Below are positions 53,637 through 61,858 of a stretch of 64,000 nt of DNA, one piece after another. A program made the translations under genes and the position numbers. The stretch lies in assembly GCF_024294905.1 (NCBI RefSeq), contig NZ_JANCOC010000002.1:78267-142266 (forward strand), given 5' to 3'. The notes beneath the pieces are model-generated. The model did not search any database and was not told the DNA's origin. It saw nothing but the letters and a program-made list of their open reading frames with translations. Positions within the stretch are counted from its first letter, which is position 1, and each line of letters begins with the position of its first letter. This stretch comes from Rothia gullae (GTDB taxonomy: Bacteria; Actinomycetota; Actinomycetes; Actinomycetales; Micrococcaceae).

Positions 53637-53727
53637 AGTTACCTATTTTAGCGTGGATTCGACTGAGGGTACGAGAGTTTTAGGTTGCATGCTATGCGAA
53701 GTACCACGCGGGCACTAGACTCGAGTT

Positions 53728-54144
53728 ATGAGCACAAACCCCTCCCCCAAACTTCTGGTACCCGCGGACCTCGAACATGCCGTTGACCGCCTCGCGCTCG
53801 CCATGCCGCTAGCAACGCACGATCAGCCATTCGGGCCCGAGCACACGGTGTACCGGGTGGGCGGCAAGATTTTCGCTATGTACACCGAGGGCATCGGCTA
53901 CCCCATCGTGAACCTCAAAACCGACCCGGAAGAATCCGAGGTGCTGCGGCGCATCTACCCGAGCATCATCCCGGCATGGCATATGAATAAGCGGCACTGG
54001 ATTTCCGTGGGCGCTGGCGAAGGCATAACCGAGCGGGTGCTAGAAGAGCTGGTGGAGGATGCGTACCTGCGCGTCATGTACTCGCTACCCAAGGCGAAGC
54101 GACCCATCGAGTTCCGCGAGCGCCCAATACCCGAAAAGCACTAG
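53728..54144 (+). CDS. MmcQ/YjbR family protein
   Basis: 138 residues of the MmcQ/YjbR fold: FGPEHTVYRVGGKIFAMYTEG, VNLKTDPEE, IIPAWHMNKRHWISVGAGEGI, LVEDAYLRVMYSLPKAKR, which cover the family's conserved WxxV and YxLV-type segments. The family is described as DNA-binding-like; its role is unknown. The ATG is 7 bases after a TAGACT -10 box (53716-53721) with no ribosome binding site, so the transcript is probably leaderless. The last codons (EKH-stop) are the seed of the tandem array that follows. Confidence 0.85.
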   Translation: MSTNPSPKLLVPADLEHAVDRLALAMPLATHDQPFGPEHTVYRVGGKIFAMYTEGIGYPIVNLKTDPEESEVLRRIYPSIIPAWHMNKRHWISVGAGEGITERVLEELVEDAYLRVMYSLPKAKRPIEFRERPIPEKH

Positions 54145-54160
54145 GAAGAAAGTCCTAGGC

Positions 54161-54250
54161 TGAAAAGCACGAGGCTGAAAAGCACGAGGCCGAAAAGCAC
54201 GAGGCCGAAAAGCACGAGGCTGAAAAGCACGAGGCTGAAAAGCACTAGAC
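54161..54250. repeat. 15-bp tandem array copied from the end of the MmcQ gene
   Basis: Six tandem 15-mers YGAAAAGCACGAGGC (the fifth unit ends GGC, the sixth degenerates to AGCACTAGAC). The unit equals the 3' end of the preceding gene, CGAAAAGCACTAGGA (54132-54146). One unit's length is five codons, coding AEKHE on the plus strand or FQPRA on the minus strand. A damaged copy (54147-54160) that is one base short of a unit separates the array from the gene. This is not a CRISPR: there are no spacers. Confidence 0.92.
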
Positions 54251-54850
54251 CGAAAAATGTTAGGGAAACGTAGAATCCGAGTCTGGGGCAAGTAAAAAGC
54301 GGTCTTTAACGGCAAAGCACATTCCCATCCGCGATTGGGAGGGTCATCAACCACGATGAACGGTCGAACCACCAAGCTCCCATCCCATATAGTGCGGGGT
54401 TCCGTACCATGCACCACTTGTGTGAATACGTGATAGTTGAGTCGGCGCCCTTGCCAGACCTCCTATGCAGAGGAGGCGCTCATACGGATGCACTGAATAT
54501 TTCCCTTGAGTGACTCAGCTACGTCATGCGATACAGCTGAGAGGGGATAGCTGTCTTCGCCCGAACTACCGGCACGGACGAATGTGTGCTCTCGGGAATA
54601 ATAGCCTTTTGCATCACGGTGTCACTTTTGGGTTGAGGTATTCCACCGGCTCCCATTGAGCGTATTTCAGGTGTTTTATAGCGCTGAACCCACATATCCA
54701 ATCACAGCTAAATACCTGCGGATTTTAAGCCCCGAAAATCAAGGAGGAACCGCCCTAAACCCTCCTTATATCGCCTCCACATGGACTAATACCCACTTAA
54801 AGCAATATGAAGAAAAGCTAGTGCGGCCCCTCACTATTTGAGATAAAAAT
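54251..54850. other. Gene-free region after the 15-bp array
   Basis: 600 bases, AT-richer than the flanks, without a supportable gene. Short frames at 54519-54701 (minus) and 54656-54841 (plus) lack ribosome binding sites or recognisable motifs. Confidence 0.45.
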
Positions 54851-54851
54851 G

Positions 54852-54893
54852 AGATAAACCCCTACTCAGAGCGATTACCGACGGGGTTTATCT
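54852..54893. terminator. Terminator after the MhuD-like gene
   Basis: AGATAAACCCC / GGGGTTTATCT, 11-bp stem with a 20-base loop, 23 bases past the stop of the minus-strand gene. Confidence 0.65.
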
Positions 54894-54915
54894 ATTGTTT
54901 CCCCAGGATGACCGG

Positions 54916-55203
54916 TTACTCGCTGAACTCTACCTTCTCGAAGCTCATGGTGCCATCAGCGTGAGAAACAACAGTATTCGGGTCACGCTCACGACGAGCC
55001 GCCGCGTATGCATCATGGCTTGCCTCATCAGCCCAGCGAGTCACCACGAAATAGTCGCCACCCTCATCCAGGGGGCGCCACAGCTCAAAACCCTCAAAGC
55101 CAGGGAAAGAGTCAGCGATGTGGCGTGCAGCGGCAAAGCGCTTCTCCAGCTCAGCACGATTGTCGCCAACGACAGCCAAGCTATGAACCTTAACAACGGA
55201 CAT
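54916..55203 (-). CDS. MhuD/IsdG-like antibiotic biosynthesis monooxygenase
   Basis: 95-residue ABM-fold protein. The first two thirds follow M. tuberculosis MhuD closely (SVVKVHSLAV, ELEKRFAAARH, SFPGFEGFELWRPLDEG, DYFVVTRWADEASHDAY), including the conserved Trp. MhuD and IsdG degrade haem using an Asn near residue 7, a Trp and a His. Here residue 7 is His rather than Asn, and the proximal His region is rewritten (VVSHADG). So haem cleavage is possible but not assured; a different ABM reaction is the alternative. Start ATG at 55201-55203 with AGAAGGAGG upstream; an upstream in-frame start is unsupported. Confidence 0.8.
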   Translation of the reverse strand: MSVVKVHSLAVVGDNRAELEKRFAAARHIADSFPGFEGFELWRPLDEGGDYFVVTRWADEASHDAYAAARRERDPNTVVSHADGTMSFEKVEFSE

Positions 55204-55281
55204 GTGTCCTCCTTCTGTTGAGTACGTGCTTTCAACGATGAAAGCGGATTTCAACCTCGCACCAGCTATAGGTGAGCTATA

Positions 55282-55305
55282 TTCTTAGCGAGGTTAACCT
55301 CAGAA
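55282..55305 (-). promoter_or_regulatory. Palindrome in the promoter region of the MhuD-like gene
   Basis: Perfect 12-bp palindrome GAGGTTAACCTC at 55290-55301, between a TTCTGA -35-like and a TATAGC -10-like element on the minus strand. Its AGGTTAACCT core resembles DtxR/IdeR half-sites, but the full 19-bp consensus is met only with a one-base spacing change. Confidence 0.4.
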
Positions 55306-55330
55306 TAACAGTTCACTGGCACAAAAAATA

Positions 55331-55369
55331 GGGGTTAGCGCCAACTAACAGTTATATGACGCTAACCCC
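55331..55369 (-). terminator. Terminator downstream of trmD
   Basis: GGGGTTAGCG / CGCTAACCCC, 10-bp stem with a 19-base loop and A/T tracts on both sides. Confidence 0.7.
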
Positions 55370-55413
55370 CCATTTAGAGAATCACGAGGCACTCACAGGC
55401 ACCCGTTCGAAGC

Positions 55414-56397
55414 TTAGGAATCCGGCTGGGTCTGCACAGTATTAGGCTGCGCGATATTAGGCCGCACGGTATTAGACTGTGCAGTATCAGGCTGTGCCAC
55501 CTGAGCCGCGCTATCAGCCTGCGGTGCGAGGTTCTTCTTAGCCTTCTTCTGAGCCGCCTTCGCCAAGTTCACAAAATGCACCCCGCGCTCAGCCAAGAAG
55601 CGGCGATCCTTCTTATCCCACTGGTCCACCGGGTACGCCTCCAGCAGGTCCGGGCGGCGCTCCAGGGTGCGCTCAATCTGACGGTCACGACGCCAACGCG
55701 CAATCGCACCGTGATTACCCGACAGCAACACCTCCGGCACCTCACGGTCACGCCATACGGCGGGCTTCGTGTACACCGGATACTCCAGCAGACCGCCCGT
55801 ATGCGACTCCTCCTCCAGGGAGGCAGGGTTACCCATCGCGCCCGGAATCAGGCGGGTGATAGCCTCAATCATCGCCATGACCGCAACCTCACCACCGTAG
55901 AGCACGTAATCGCCCAGGGACACAGGCATCACGCGGAAGCTCTCCTGCGCCCAGTCCAGCACACGCTCATCAATGCCCTCGTAGCGCGCCGGAGCGAAGA
56001 CAATATGCTTCTCCTCCGCCAGCTCGTACGCCATCGCCTGATCGAAAACGGCACCCGCCGGGGACGGGACAATCAGCAGCGGGCGAGTATCAGCAGCAGG
56101 TTCGGCAGCGAGCTCAGTGCCCTCAGACTTGGCACCCTCAGTAGAGTCTTCGGAAGCGTTCAGCGGGGAGGCTGCAAGCACTTCATCCAGCGCCAAACCC
56201 CACGGCTCCGCCTTCATCACCATGCCCGCGCCACCGCCATACGGGGTGTCATCCACCGTGCGGTGACGGTCAAAGGTGTACTCGCGCAGATCGTGCAAGT
56301 GCAGATCCACCAGACCCTTTTCGCGTGCCTTACCCAGCAGGGACAGCTTCAGCGGCTCCAGGTACTCGGGGAAAATCGTGACCACATCGTAGCGCAC
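55414..56397 (-). CDS. trmD: tRNA (guanine-37-N1)-methyltransferase
   Basis: SPOUT methyltransferase making m1G37. Core motifs: [80 protein letters not shown] and the catalytic Asp region [14 protein letters not shown]. At 327 residues it is longer than usual (about 240-270): there is a ~30-residue acidic insertion near residue 80-110 and a C-terminal tail of [18 protein letters not shown] pentads encoded by four 15-bp repeats (55437-55496). GTG start at 56395-56397, 4 bases after rimM, with GGAG upstream. Confidence 0.95.
   Translation of the reverse strand: MRYDVVTIFPEYLEPLKLSLLGKAREKGLVDLHLHDLREYTFDRHRTVDDTPYGGGAGMVMKAEPWGLALDEVLAASPLNASEDSTEGAKSEGTELAAEPAADTRPLLIVPSPAGAVFDQAMAYELAEEKHIVFAPARYEGIDERVLDWAQESFRVMPVSLGDYVLYGGEVAVMAMIEAITRLIPGAMGNPASLEEESHTGGLLEYPVYTKPAVWRDREVPEVLLSGNHGAIARWRRDRQIERTLERRPDLLEAYPVDQWDKKDRRFLAERGVHFVNLAKAAQKKAKKNLAPQADSAAQVAQPDTAQSNTVRPNIAQPNTVQTQPDS
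55437..55496 (-). repeat. Four 15-bp tandem repeats in the trmD tail
   Basis: Units CAGTATTAGGCTGCG, CGATATTAGGCCGCA, CGGTATTAGACTGTG and CAGTATCAGGCTGTG (plus-strand reading), encoding degenerate five-residue repeats ([20 protein letters not shown]) beyond the enzyme core. Confidence 0.85.
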
Positions 56398-56400
56398 GGA

Positions 56401-57063
56401 CTACTCCCCCGCCTGCTCGGTCGCATGCTCAGCGTCCTGCTCAGTGTCCTCAACCAGGTCAATCAAACCCGCCGGAGGGGTCAGCAGCACAAAGCCGGGC
56501 TCATCCTCGGTCGAGGGAACCACCTCGGGCACAATCTCCTCAACAAAAGGAATCATGATCTCTTCACCCGCACCGGAGGCAAGACGCGGCGAACGAGCCA
56601 GCTTAATCAGCAACAAATCCTGAACCGGCATGGTCTGCAGACCGGTCACCTTACCCAGCGGCTTGCCCACAGCCGGGTTATCCACGGGACTCTCACCCTC
56701 GGGAACGTCCGCCAGCAGGTACACGGGCAGGTTCACCAGCTCCTGCTCGTAGAAGCCCTCTTCATCGCCCTCACCCTCGGGAACCTCGTAGACCAGGCGG
56801 CTACCGCGCAGCTCCTCAGCCTGGTTGCGGGTAGTCACCTCATCAAAACGGACCACCAGAATCTTCTTGTTCCAGCGGGCACCGGCAACCGTCAGCTCAC
56901 CGGTAGGCGCCACCGAAGCGGCAGCAGAGCCGGGTTTGAAATTCTCGATACCCAGCACCTCACCGCGGGCAAAACGCTCCTGCGGGGCATCAGTAAAGAG
57001 CTGAACCGTCACCTCACCACGAATACCGTGAGGCTTACCGATACGAGCCACCACAACCTGCAT
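56401..57063 (-). CDS. rimM: 16S rRNA processing protein RimM
   Basis: 30S maturation factor that binds ribosomal protein S19. 220 residues: RIGKPHGIRGEVTVQLFTD at the start, RWNKKILVVRFDEVTTRNQAEELRG, and the PRC-barrel half VGKPLGKVTGLQTMPVQDLLLIK ... IMIPFVEEIVPEV. Longer than the typical ~175 residues because of an acidic Gln/Glu tail. ATG at 57061-57063 with GGAGGAAAA. It is co-transcribed with trmD, but a terminator separates it from khpA. Confidence 0.93.
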   Translation of the reverse strand: MQVVVARIGKPHGIRGEVTVQLFTDAPQERFARGEVLGIENFKPGSAAASVAPTGELTVAGARWNKKILVVRFDEVTTRNQAEELRGSRLVYEVPEGEGDEEGFYEQELVNLPVYLLADVPEGESPVDNPAVGKPLGKVTGLQTMPVQDLLLIKLARSPRLASGAGEEIMIPFVEEIVPEVVPSTEDEPGFVLLTPPAGLIDLVEDTEQDAEHATEQAGE

Positions 57064-57285
57064 AATTTTCCTCCGCTGGATACAAGTTAAAACCTACGCC
57101 GTGCGCGTACACGGCTCCCACTATTCTACCGGGCACTTAGGACGGGCGCATTCTGCCGCCTCTCTGCGGCTGTCTTTCCCCCGCCTCCACGGCGGCCGGA
57201 GCGAGTACTCGCACAGATAACTCATGCTGATAACTCTCGCCAATAACTCACGCCGACACCTCAGACCAAGAAAGCAGGTACGCGA

Positions 57286-57325
57286 AAGCCCCCGCCTTCC
57301 GGAAAACTCCGGGAGCGGGGGCTTC
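57286..57325 (-). terminator. Terminator after rpsP-khpA
   Basis: AAGCCCCCG-CCTTCCGGA arm paired with TCCGGGAG-CGGGGGCTT around AAAAC. It may attenuate read-through into rimM-trmD, 223 bases downstream. Confidence 0.7.
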
Positions 57326-57338
57326 AAGCGTTTACGAG

Positions 57339-57584
57339 CTAGCGTCGCTTTTTGTCGGTGTCGATAATGTCGATACGCGTCGGCTCGCCATCAGAAATAG
57401 CGTCCATCACCAGACGGATGCTCTTGGCGGTACGACCAGACCTGCCGATAACTCGGCCCAGGTCATCCGGATGCACGCGAACCTCAAGGGTTTCACGGTG
57501 ACGCTGAGTGCGCAGGCGCACCTTCACATCCTCCGGACGATCGACAATCCCTCGAACCAGGTGTTCGAGTGCGTCAGCCAACAT
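57339..57584 (-). CDS. khpA: KH-domain RNA-binding protein KhpA
   Basis: 81 residues consisting of one KH domain with the GRVIGRSGRTAKSIR loop that contacts RNA. In Gram-positive bacteria KhpA pairs with KhpB and influences cell elongation and sRNA-mRNA contacts. The usual place between rpsP and rimM is kept here. Start ATG at 57582-57584, 2 bases from the rpsP stop. Confidence 0.9.
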   Translation of the reverse strand: MLADALEHLVRGIVDRPEDVKVRLRTQRHRETLEVRVHPDDLGRVIGRSGRTAKSIRLVMDAISDGEPTRIDIIDTDKKRR

Positions 57585-57586
57585 AA

Positions 57587-58009
57587 TTACTCAGCTGCTT
57601 CCTCAGCCTCAGCCTCGGGTGCTGCTTCCTCAGCAGCCTCTTCAGCCTTCTCAGCCTTGGGGGTGATAGCCTCGGGCAGGATCACGGAACCCTTTTCGGG
57701 AACAACGAACTCAGCCTTAGCCTCGACGGGCAGAATCTTGGACTCTGCCTTCTCGCCCTTGAATGCAGCCCAGTCGCCCGAGAGCTTCAGCAGAGCCAGA
57801 ACCTGCTCGGTCGGCTGTGCGCCGACGGAGAGCCAGTACTGAGCACGCTCAGAGTTAATCTCGATACGCGAGGGGTGCTCGGTCGGGTGGTAAATACCAA
57901 TCTCTTCGATGGTCTTACCGTCGCGCTTGACGCGCGAATCAGCGATCACGACGCGGTAACGAGGATCGCGGATCTTACCCATACGCTTGAGACGAATCTT
58001 AACAGCCAC
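57587..58009 (-). CDS. rpsP: 30S ribosomal protein S16
   Basis: 140 residues: [46 protein letters not shown] and [16 protein letters not shown] are the S16 core, followed by an actinobacterial Ala/Glu-rich tail. The GTG at 58007-58009 begins VAVKIRLKR, the standard start, with AGGAG 11 bases upstream; the frame's earlier start is rejected. Confidence 0.95.
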   Translation of the reverse strand: MAVKIRLKRMGKIRDPRYRVVIADSRVKRDGKTIEEIGIYHPTEHPSRIEINSERAQYWLSVGAQPTEQVLALLKLSGDWAAFKGEKAESKILPVEAKAEFVVPEKGSVILPEAITPKAEKAEEAAEEAAPEAEAEEAAE

Positions 58010-58100
58010 TTTAGTGGTTACTCCTGTTTCATAATTTGGTGCGAGGCACACGGTTCAGCACCCGTGGGGCGGGCCATTCACGGCGCCTCTATGGACACAA

Positions 58101-58129
58101 CGGCGCGCGAAGAGAGGGGTCGCGCGTCG
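58101..58129 (-). promoter_or_regulatory. Hairpin in the upstream region of rpsP
   Basis: CGGCGCGCGA / TCGCGCGTCG, 10-bp stem with one G-U pair and a 9-base loop, about 90 bases before the rpsP start. It may be a leader structure; the remaining 323-base interval to the Nudix gene shows no gene and no clear promoter. Confidence 0.35.
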
Positions 58130-58332
58130 CCGGGTACTCAGCTAGGGTATCAGAGCCCAAGATTTTAAGCTAGCGACACGGAAAAATAATTGCCGCAGGC
58201 ACCGAACATCACTTTTAAACAGCGTTCTGTACCCCGTGAAGCGCCCCGTGATATACCCGGCGACTAGGCTGTGACTCGGTTCAGATAGCTACGCCCGGCG
58301 AGCCACCCTGCAGCCGCCGCTAGTCGAGGTTG

Positions 58333-58821
58333 TTAGGAGTCGAGGTTGCTCATCTCCAGAGTCTCCCCCGTCTCCAGGGCGCGGTAGCACTCACGCAGAC
58401 GCTCCACCATCGACGGACGCACGTAGCCTTCCAGGTTCTCCGGAGCAACCCACTCATAGGTCACCAGCTCAGCATCCTGCAGGGTAATCTTCGTATCCGC
58501 CGCGATCACGCCGCCGTCATACATGTAGTAAGTCGAATCACCCCACACACCCAGCGACAAGCCGTGGAAAATCAGCAGCACGCGGCCCAGCTTCACATCC
58601 AGGCCCAGCTCCTCCACAATCTCACGCTCACAACCGGGCTTGGGCGCCTCGCCAGCCTCCACGGTGCCGCCAGGAAGAATCCAACCGTCCTTATAGTTCG
58701 GCTTCACCAGCAGCATCTCGCCGCGCTCATTACGAATCAGCGCGCCCGCCGCCAAACGGCGCGTGGGCAAGGTGGCGATAAAAGCCTTCAGCTCTTCATC
58801 ACTCAGATAGGAATCCTTCAT
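58333..58821 (-). CDS. Nudix hydrolase
   Basis: 162 residues with a complete Nudix box GTVEAGEAPKPGCEREIVEELGL (shown as G-x5-E-x7-REIVEELG) near residues 51-73. The fold begins RLAAGALIRNERGEMLLVKPNYKDGW. Substrate not predictable. ATG at 58819-58821 with AAAGGAAAG. It is 12 bases after the large hypothetical gene on the same strand, so the two are likely co-transcribed. Confidence 0.88.
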   Translation of the reverse strand: MKDSYLSDEELKAFIATLPTRRLAAGALIRNERGEMLLVKPNYKDGWILPGGTVEAGEAPKPGCEREIVEELGLDVKLGRVLLIFHGLSLGVWGDSTYYMYDGGVIAADTKITLQDAELVTYEWVAPENLEGYVRPSMVERLRECYRALETGETLEMSNLDS

Positions 58822-58833
58822 GGCTTCTTTCCT

Positions 58834-61743
58834 TTAGCGGTCGGTTTTCTTCGTAGCGCGTTGCCTGATGCTACGCACTATACCCAGGGCACGCTCACGC
58901 AGTCCAGAGGGTACCTGCTCCGTGGACTGGGCAACCTGCTCCACCGTGCGGTAGTGGCCCTCACGCAAATCATCAATCAGAGTGCGCTTCTTGGTCGAGG
59001 GCTGTTCCCCTGCGGTGTCACCCGGATGCACCAGCTCAGCATCCGCCACCGGGTGGGCATGCTTCTTCATCTGAGTCCGCTCAAAAGAACGCAGCACCGT
59101 CGGAATCAGGGCAGATTCCACAGTGGCATTCAGGGCAAAGAGTGCCGCAGCCACCGAGAACTTACGGCTCGCCTTACCCTGAGCACGGCGGCGGCGCGCT
59201 ACCTTCGCCAGGGTCAGAGCGATAGCGCTCTGAGCGGTCACATCCGCACCCAGGGCAATACCCACACGGCGGGTCTTCGCGCGAATCTGCTCCGGAGTCA
59301 GGCGCTTCTTCGAGGCAGAATTCTTTGAGGCAGCCCCTGCGGAGGGGGCAACCTGCGTTGCCTGCGACGGAGCATCTTCAGTGGATACATTCTCAGACTG
59401 TGAGTCAGCAGAGCGCGCGGCATCGGATTGTGCGCCCTCAGCAGGGTTCGCCTCAGCCGGGTTCGCCTCGGACTGCGATGCGGCTGACTGTTCTGCGGCA
59501 GACTGGCTGGAGTATGGTGCCACGGCAGCCCTCAAATGCGCACGAGCAGCTTCTTTCTCCGGGGTGAAAACCCTGCGATCCACAGGCTGGTCCGCGTCGT
59601 CCCTATCGGAATCGCGGTCCTGCTCGTAGGGACCCTCGAAGTCATCAAACGGCTCAGAGTCCAGGAATTCTTCTTCCTCATCAAGAGCGTCTTCCGGGAA
59701 AGACATATGCGTGTACTCGAAGGGAATATGGCCTTCGCTAATGGCATCCATCCACTCGGCGAGAGTCACGCGGCGACCGGTCGCCACCAGCCGGTAGCTA
59801 CGCTCCATGGGCGAGGGGAAGTTACCCGGATAGGGTTCAATCTCCTCGTCATCTTCGAAGGATGCATCTTCGACGGAATCCTCCTCTACGAAGGCGTTCT
59901 CAGGGAAGGTGCTCCGAGAGAAGGTATTTTCAGAGAAGGTAGCCTCGGCAACGGAGTCATCCAGCGTGAAGGTAACGTCCAGGGCTTCAGAAGTCTGCGC
60001 CTCATCAGCAGTTTCAGCCGCAGGCTGCACGAAACCCTCATCCTCGTTGCCGAAGATACGCGCCGTGCTAATCGACGCCACATCAAAACCGGTGGTCGGC
60101 ACCAGCGCCAGCTCCGTGGGAACATCCAGCAGCTGCAGCACCGACTCCAACGCCAGGGTATTGCTCGTATCGCGCAGGTACGCATTCAGACGGCGACCGG
60201 CAATGGAGTCATCCTTCACACCAAACATCGCCATGACATTAGCGATGCCCTGCTCGATTTCCTCCTCATCGGAACCGAAAATCTTCGAACCCGACAGCTC
60301 CGGGGCGCTACCGGGAAGCTCCGACAGCAGATCCTCCAACACGCCACCAAAACGTGCGACCTCCTCACGGCTGAGGGCACGGTTCAGGCGCTTAGGCACA
60401 CGCTGCCAGGTGAACTCCTCCACGATATTCTCGTAGGGTTCGCCGAACGCCTCCAGGTACCACTCCTCATCCGAGTAGGGTTCGCGGGCGGGCTCCTCAT
60501 AGACCACCAGGTGCTGCTGGTTCGCATTACCCTCAGCAATCAGGGCGTTGCAGTTCAGCAGGCTCAGCAGCGCCATCAGGTCCACCGTGTCAGCAGAAAT
60601 GAGGGTCCACTCCCCCGCCGGCGCGGCAACAACCTGCCGAGTACCGGCAGGAAGGTACGCCAAAAGAAGCCCGGTAATCATGTCAATGGGCAGGTCAACG
60701 AGCATGGCGGCGTCACCGTCCACCAGGAACTCCAGCTCACCCTGACCGTTGGGCAGCTCCTCCCACACGGTCGCCTCACCCTCAAGGGCGGCACCGGTAA
60801 CCGGCAGCTGATCCACCAGCTGCGCCACGTAGTCCTCAACGGGGGTACCCACGTGCAGGTGGCCGTCAGCGACCTCCAGCACGTTCATGTAGCCCTCATC
60901 ATCCACAGCGCATAGCACGTAGAGCTGCACCTGATGCTCACCCATCTCGTAAGCAATCAGCTCCGGGGAGGCGGCGGTCGCCTCAATGAGGGCGGCAATC
61001 AGCTCATCATCGGTGGTTGAACGAGCCATGATGCGGCGGCGCTGAATCTTCTCCTCCAGCTCCATGGTCTGCTCGATGCGCTCATTGCGATGCTTCTCGG
61101 CGGTGCGCTCCTCGTCCTGGGCGCGCAGGTACTCGGGGCTATCTGATTCGCCGGTTCCGGCAGGTGCGGGGGCGTCGTCCCACATGCCGGTGAGCTTATC
61201 GACGGTCCACTCTTCGCTCTCCAGGGCGGCGGCGAGGCGGTCAACCTTCGTGCGGTCGTTCCAGGCGCGCTGCGTATCGGGGTCTTCCGCCTTCACCTCA
61301 TCGTGCATGCTGCGGGCTTCACGAATGAGGTTCAGAATGGTTGCGGCAACGTCGTCAACGGCGGGGTCATCGCTCTCGCTGGAGTAGACGAGGTCGCCCG
61401 CCAGTTCGGCGGAGTGCTCCCCGTACTCGAGGGCGATACGCGCCCAGACGGGGGTGTACCCGGGAAGGATGTTCGATTCATTGTCGAAGCCGTCCGCATA
61501 GTCGTGTGCGATGCCGTCTTCAAGATTGCCCGAAGGGTTGTCTTCAATATCCTCTGCGGGAGCATCAGAGAATCCCAGCGAGCTCTCCTCAACTACAGAC
61601 TCTCCTGCAGATTCTCCAGCAGAGTCACCGGCAGGGTCCTCTACAGCATCATCAGCGAAGGCGCGCTGAGACCACGGCGTGACCTGCTCATTCAGCTGAT
61701 CATCCGCGTTCTCTCGATCCCAATTCTGCTCGTTCTGAGCCAT
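58834..61743 (-). CDS. Large acidic protein of unknown function
   Basis: 969 residues from the ATG at 61741-61743 (MAQNEQNWDREN) with GAAGGGAAGG upstream. The N-terminal ~100 residues are acidic low complexity (SAGESAGESVVEESS). A conserved-looking helical part follows (ARIALEYGEHSAELAGDLVYS; LIREARSMHDEVKAE), then an alpha/beta region at about 255-430 (QLYVLCAVDDEGYMNVLEVADG; TRQVVAAPAGEWTLISADTVDL), a helical region to 580, acidic linkers with pentad repeats, and a basic C-terminus with hydrophobic stretches near 850-900 (RRVGIALGADVTAQSAIAL). No family recognised. It may be specific to this genus. Confidence 0.8.
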   Translation of the reverse strand: MAQNEQNWDRENADDQLNEQVTPWSQRAFADDAVEDPAGDSAGESAGESVVEESSLGFSDAPAEDIEDNPSGNLEDGIAHDYADGFDNESNILPGYTPVWARIALEYGEHSAELAGDLVYSSESDDPAVDDVAATILNLIREARSMHDEVKAEDPDTQRAWNDRTKVDRLAAALESEEWTVDKLTGMWDDAPAPAGTGESDSPEYLRAQDEERTAEKHRNERIEQTMELEEKIQRRRIMARSTTDDELIAALIEATAASPELIAYEMGEHQVQLYVLCAVDDEGYMNVLEVADGHLHVGTPVEDYVAQLVDQLPVTGAALEGEATVWEELPNGQGELEFLVDGDAAMLVDLPIDMITGLLLAYLPAGTRQVVAAPAGEWTLISADTVDLMALLSLLNCNALIAEGNANQQHLVVYEEPAREPYSDEEWYLEAFGEPYENIVEEFTWQRVPKRLNRALSREEVARFGGVLEDLLSELPGSAPELSGSKIFGSDEEEIEQGIANVMAMFGVKDDSIAGRRLNAYLRDTSNTLALESVLQLLDVPTELALVPTTGFDVASISTARIFGNEDEGFVQPAAETADEAQTSEALDVTFTLDDSVAEATFSENTFSRSTFPENAFVEEDSVEDASFEDDEEIEPYPGNFPSPMERSYRLVATGRRVTLAEWMDAISEGHIPFEYTHMSFPEDALDEEEEFLDSEPFDDFEGPYEQDRDSDRDDADQPVDRRVFTPEKEAARAHLRAAVAPYSSQSAAEQSAASQSEANPAEANPAEGAQSDAARSADSQSENVSTEDAPSQATQVAPSAGAASKNSASKKRLTPEQIRAKTRRVGIALGADVTAQSAIALTLAKVARRRRAQGKASRKFSVAAALFALNATVESALIPTVLRSFERTQMKKHAHPVADAELVHPGDTAGEQPSTKKRTLIDDLREGHYRTVEQVAQSTEQVPSGLRERALGIVRSIRQRATKKTDR
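59891..59940 (-). repeat. 15-bp periodic repeats in the large acidic protein
   Basis: Three to four units of the form AAGGNNNTNCNGAGAG or AAGGCGTTCTCAGGG (plus-strand reading, period 15), coding a five-residue repeat of the type F-S-E-N-T / F-P-E-N-A. Confidence 0.7.
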
Positions 61744-61858
61744 TGATACCTTCCCTTCACACCCATTCATACACCCAAACCGGGCACCATACCGGTACGG
61801 GTGCGCCCCGTCACCACGTGCGCACCCGTACCGCCCCTTACGGGGCTCATATTTGCTC

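Noticed and set aside
54161..54250. CRISPR array
   Set aside because: Repeats are direct 15-mers without spacers and there are no cas genes in the window.
54085..54417. Minus-strand ORF with FQPRA pentad repeats
   Set aside because: It is only the reverse reading of the 15-bp array and of the MmcQ 3' end, with no ribosome binding site or flanking coding character.
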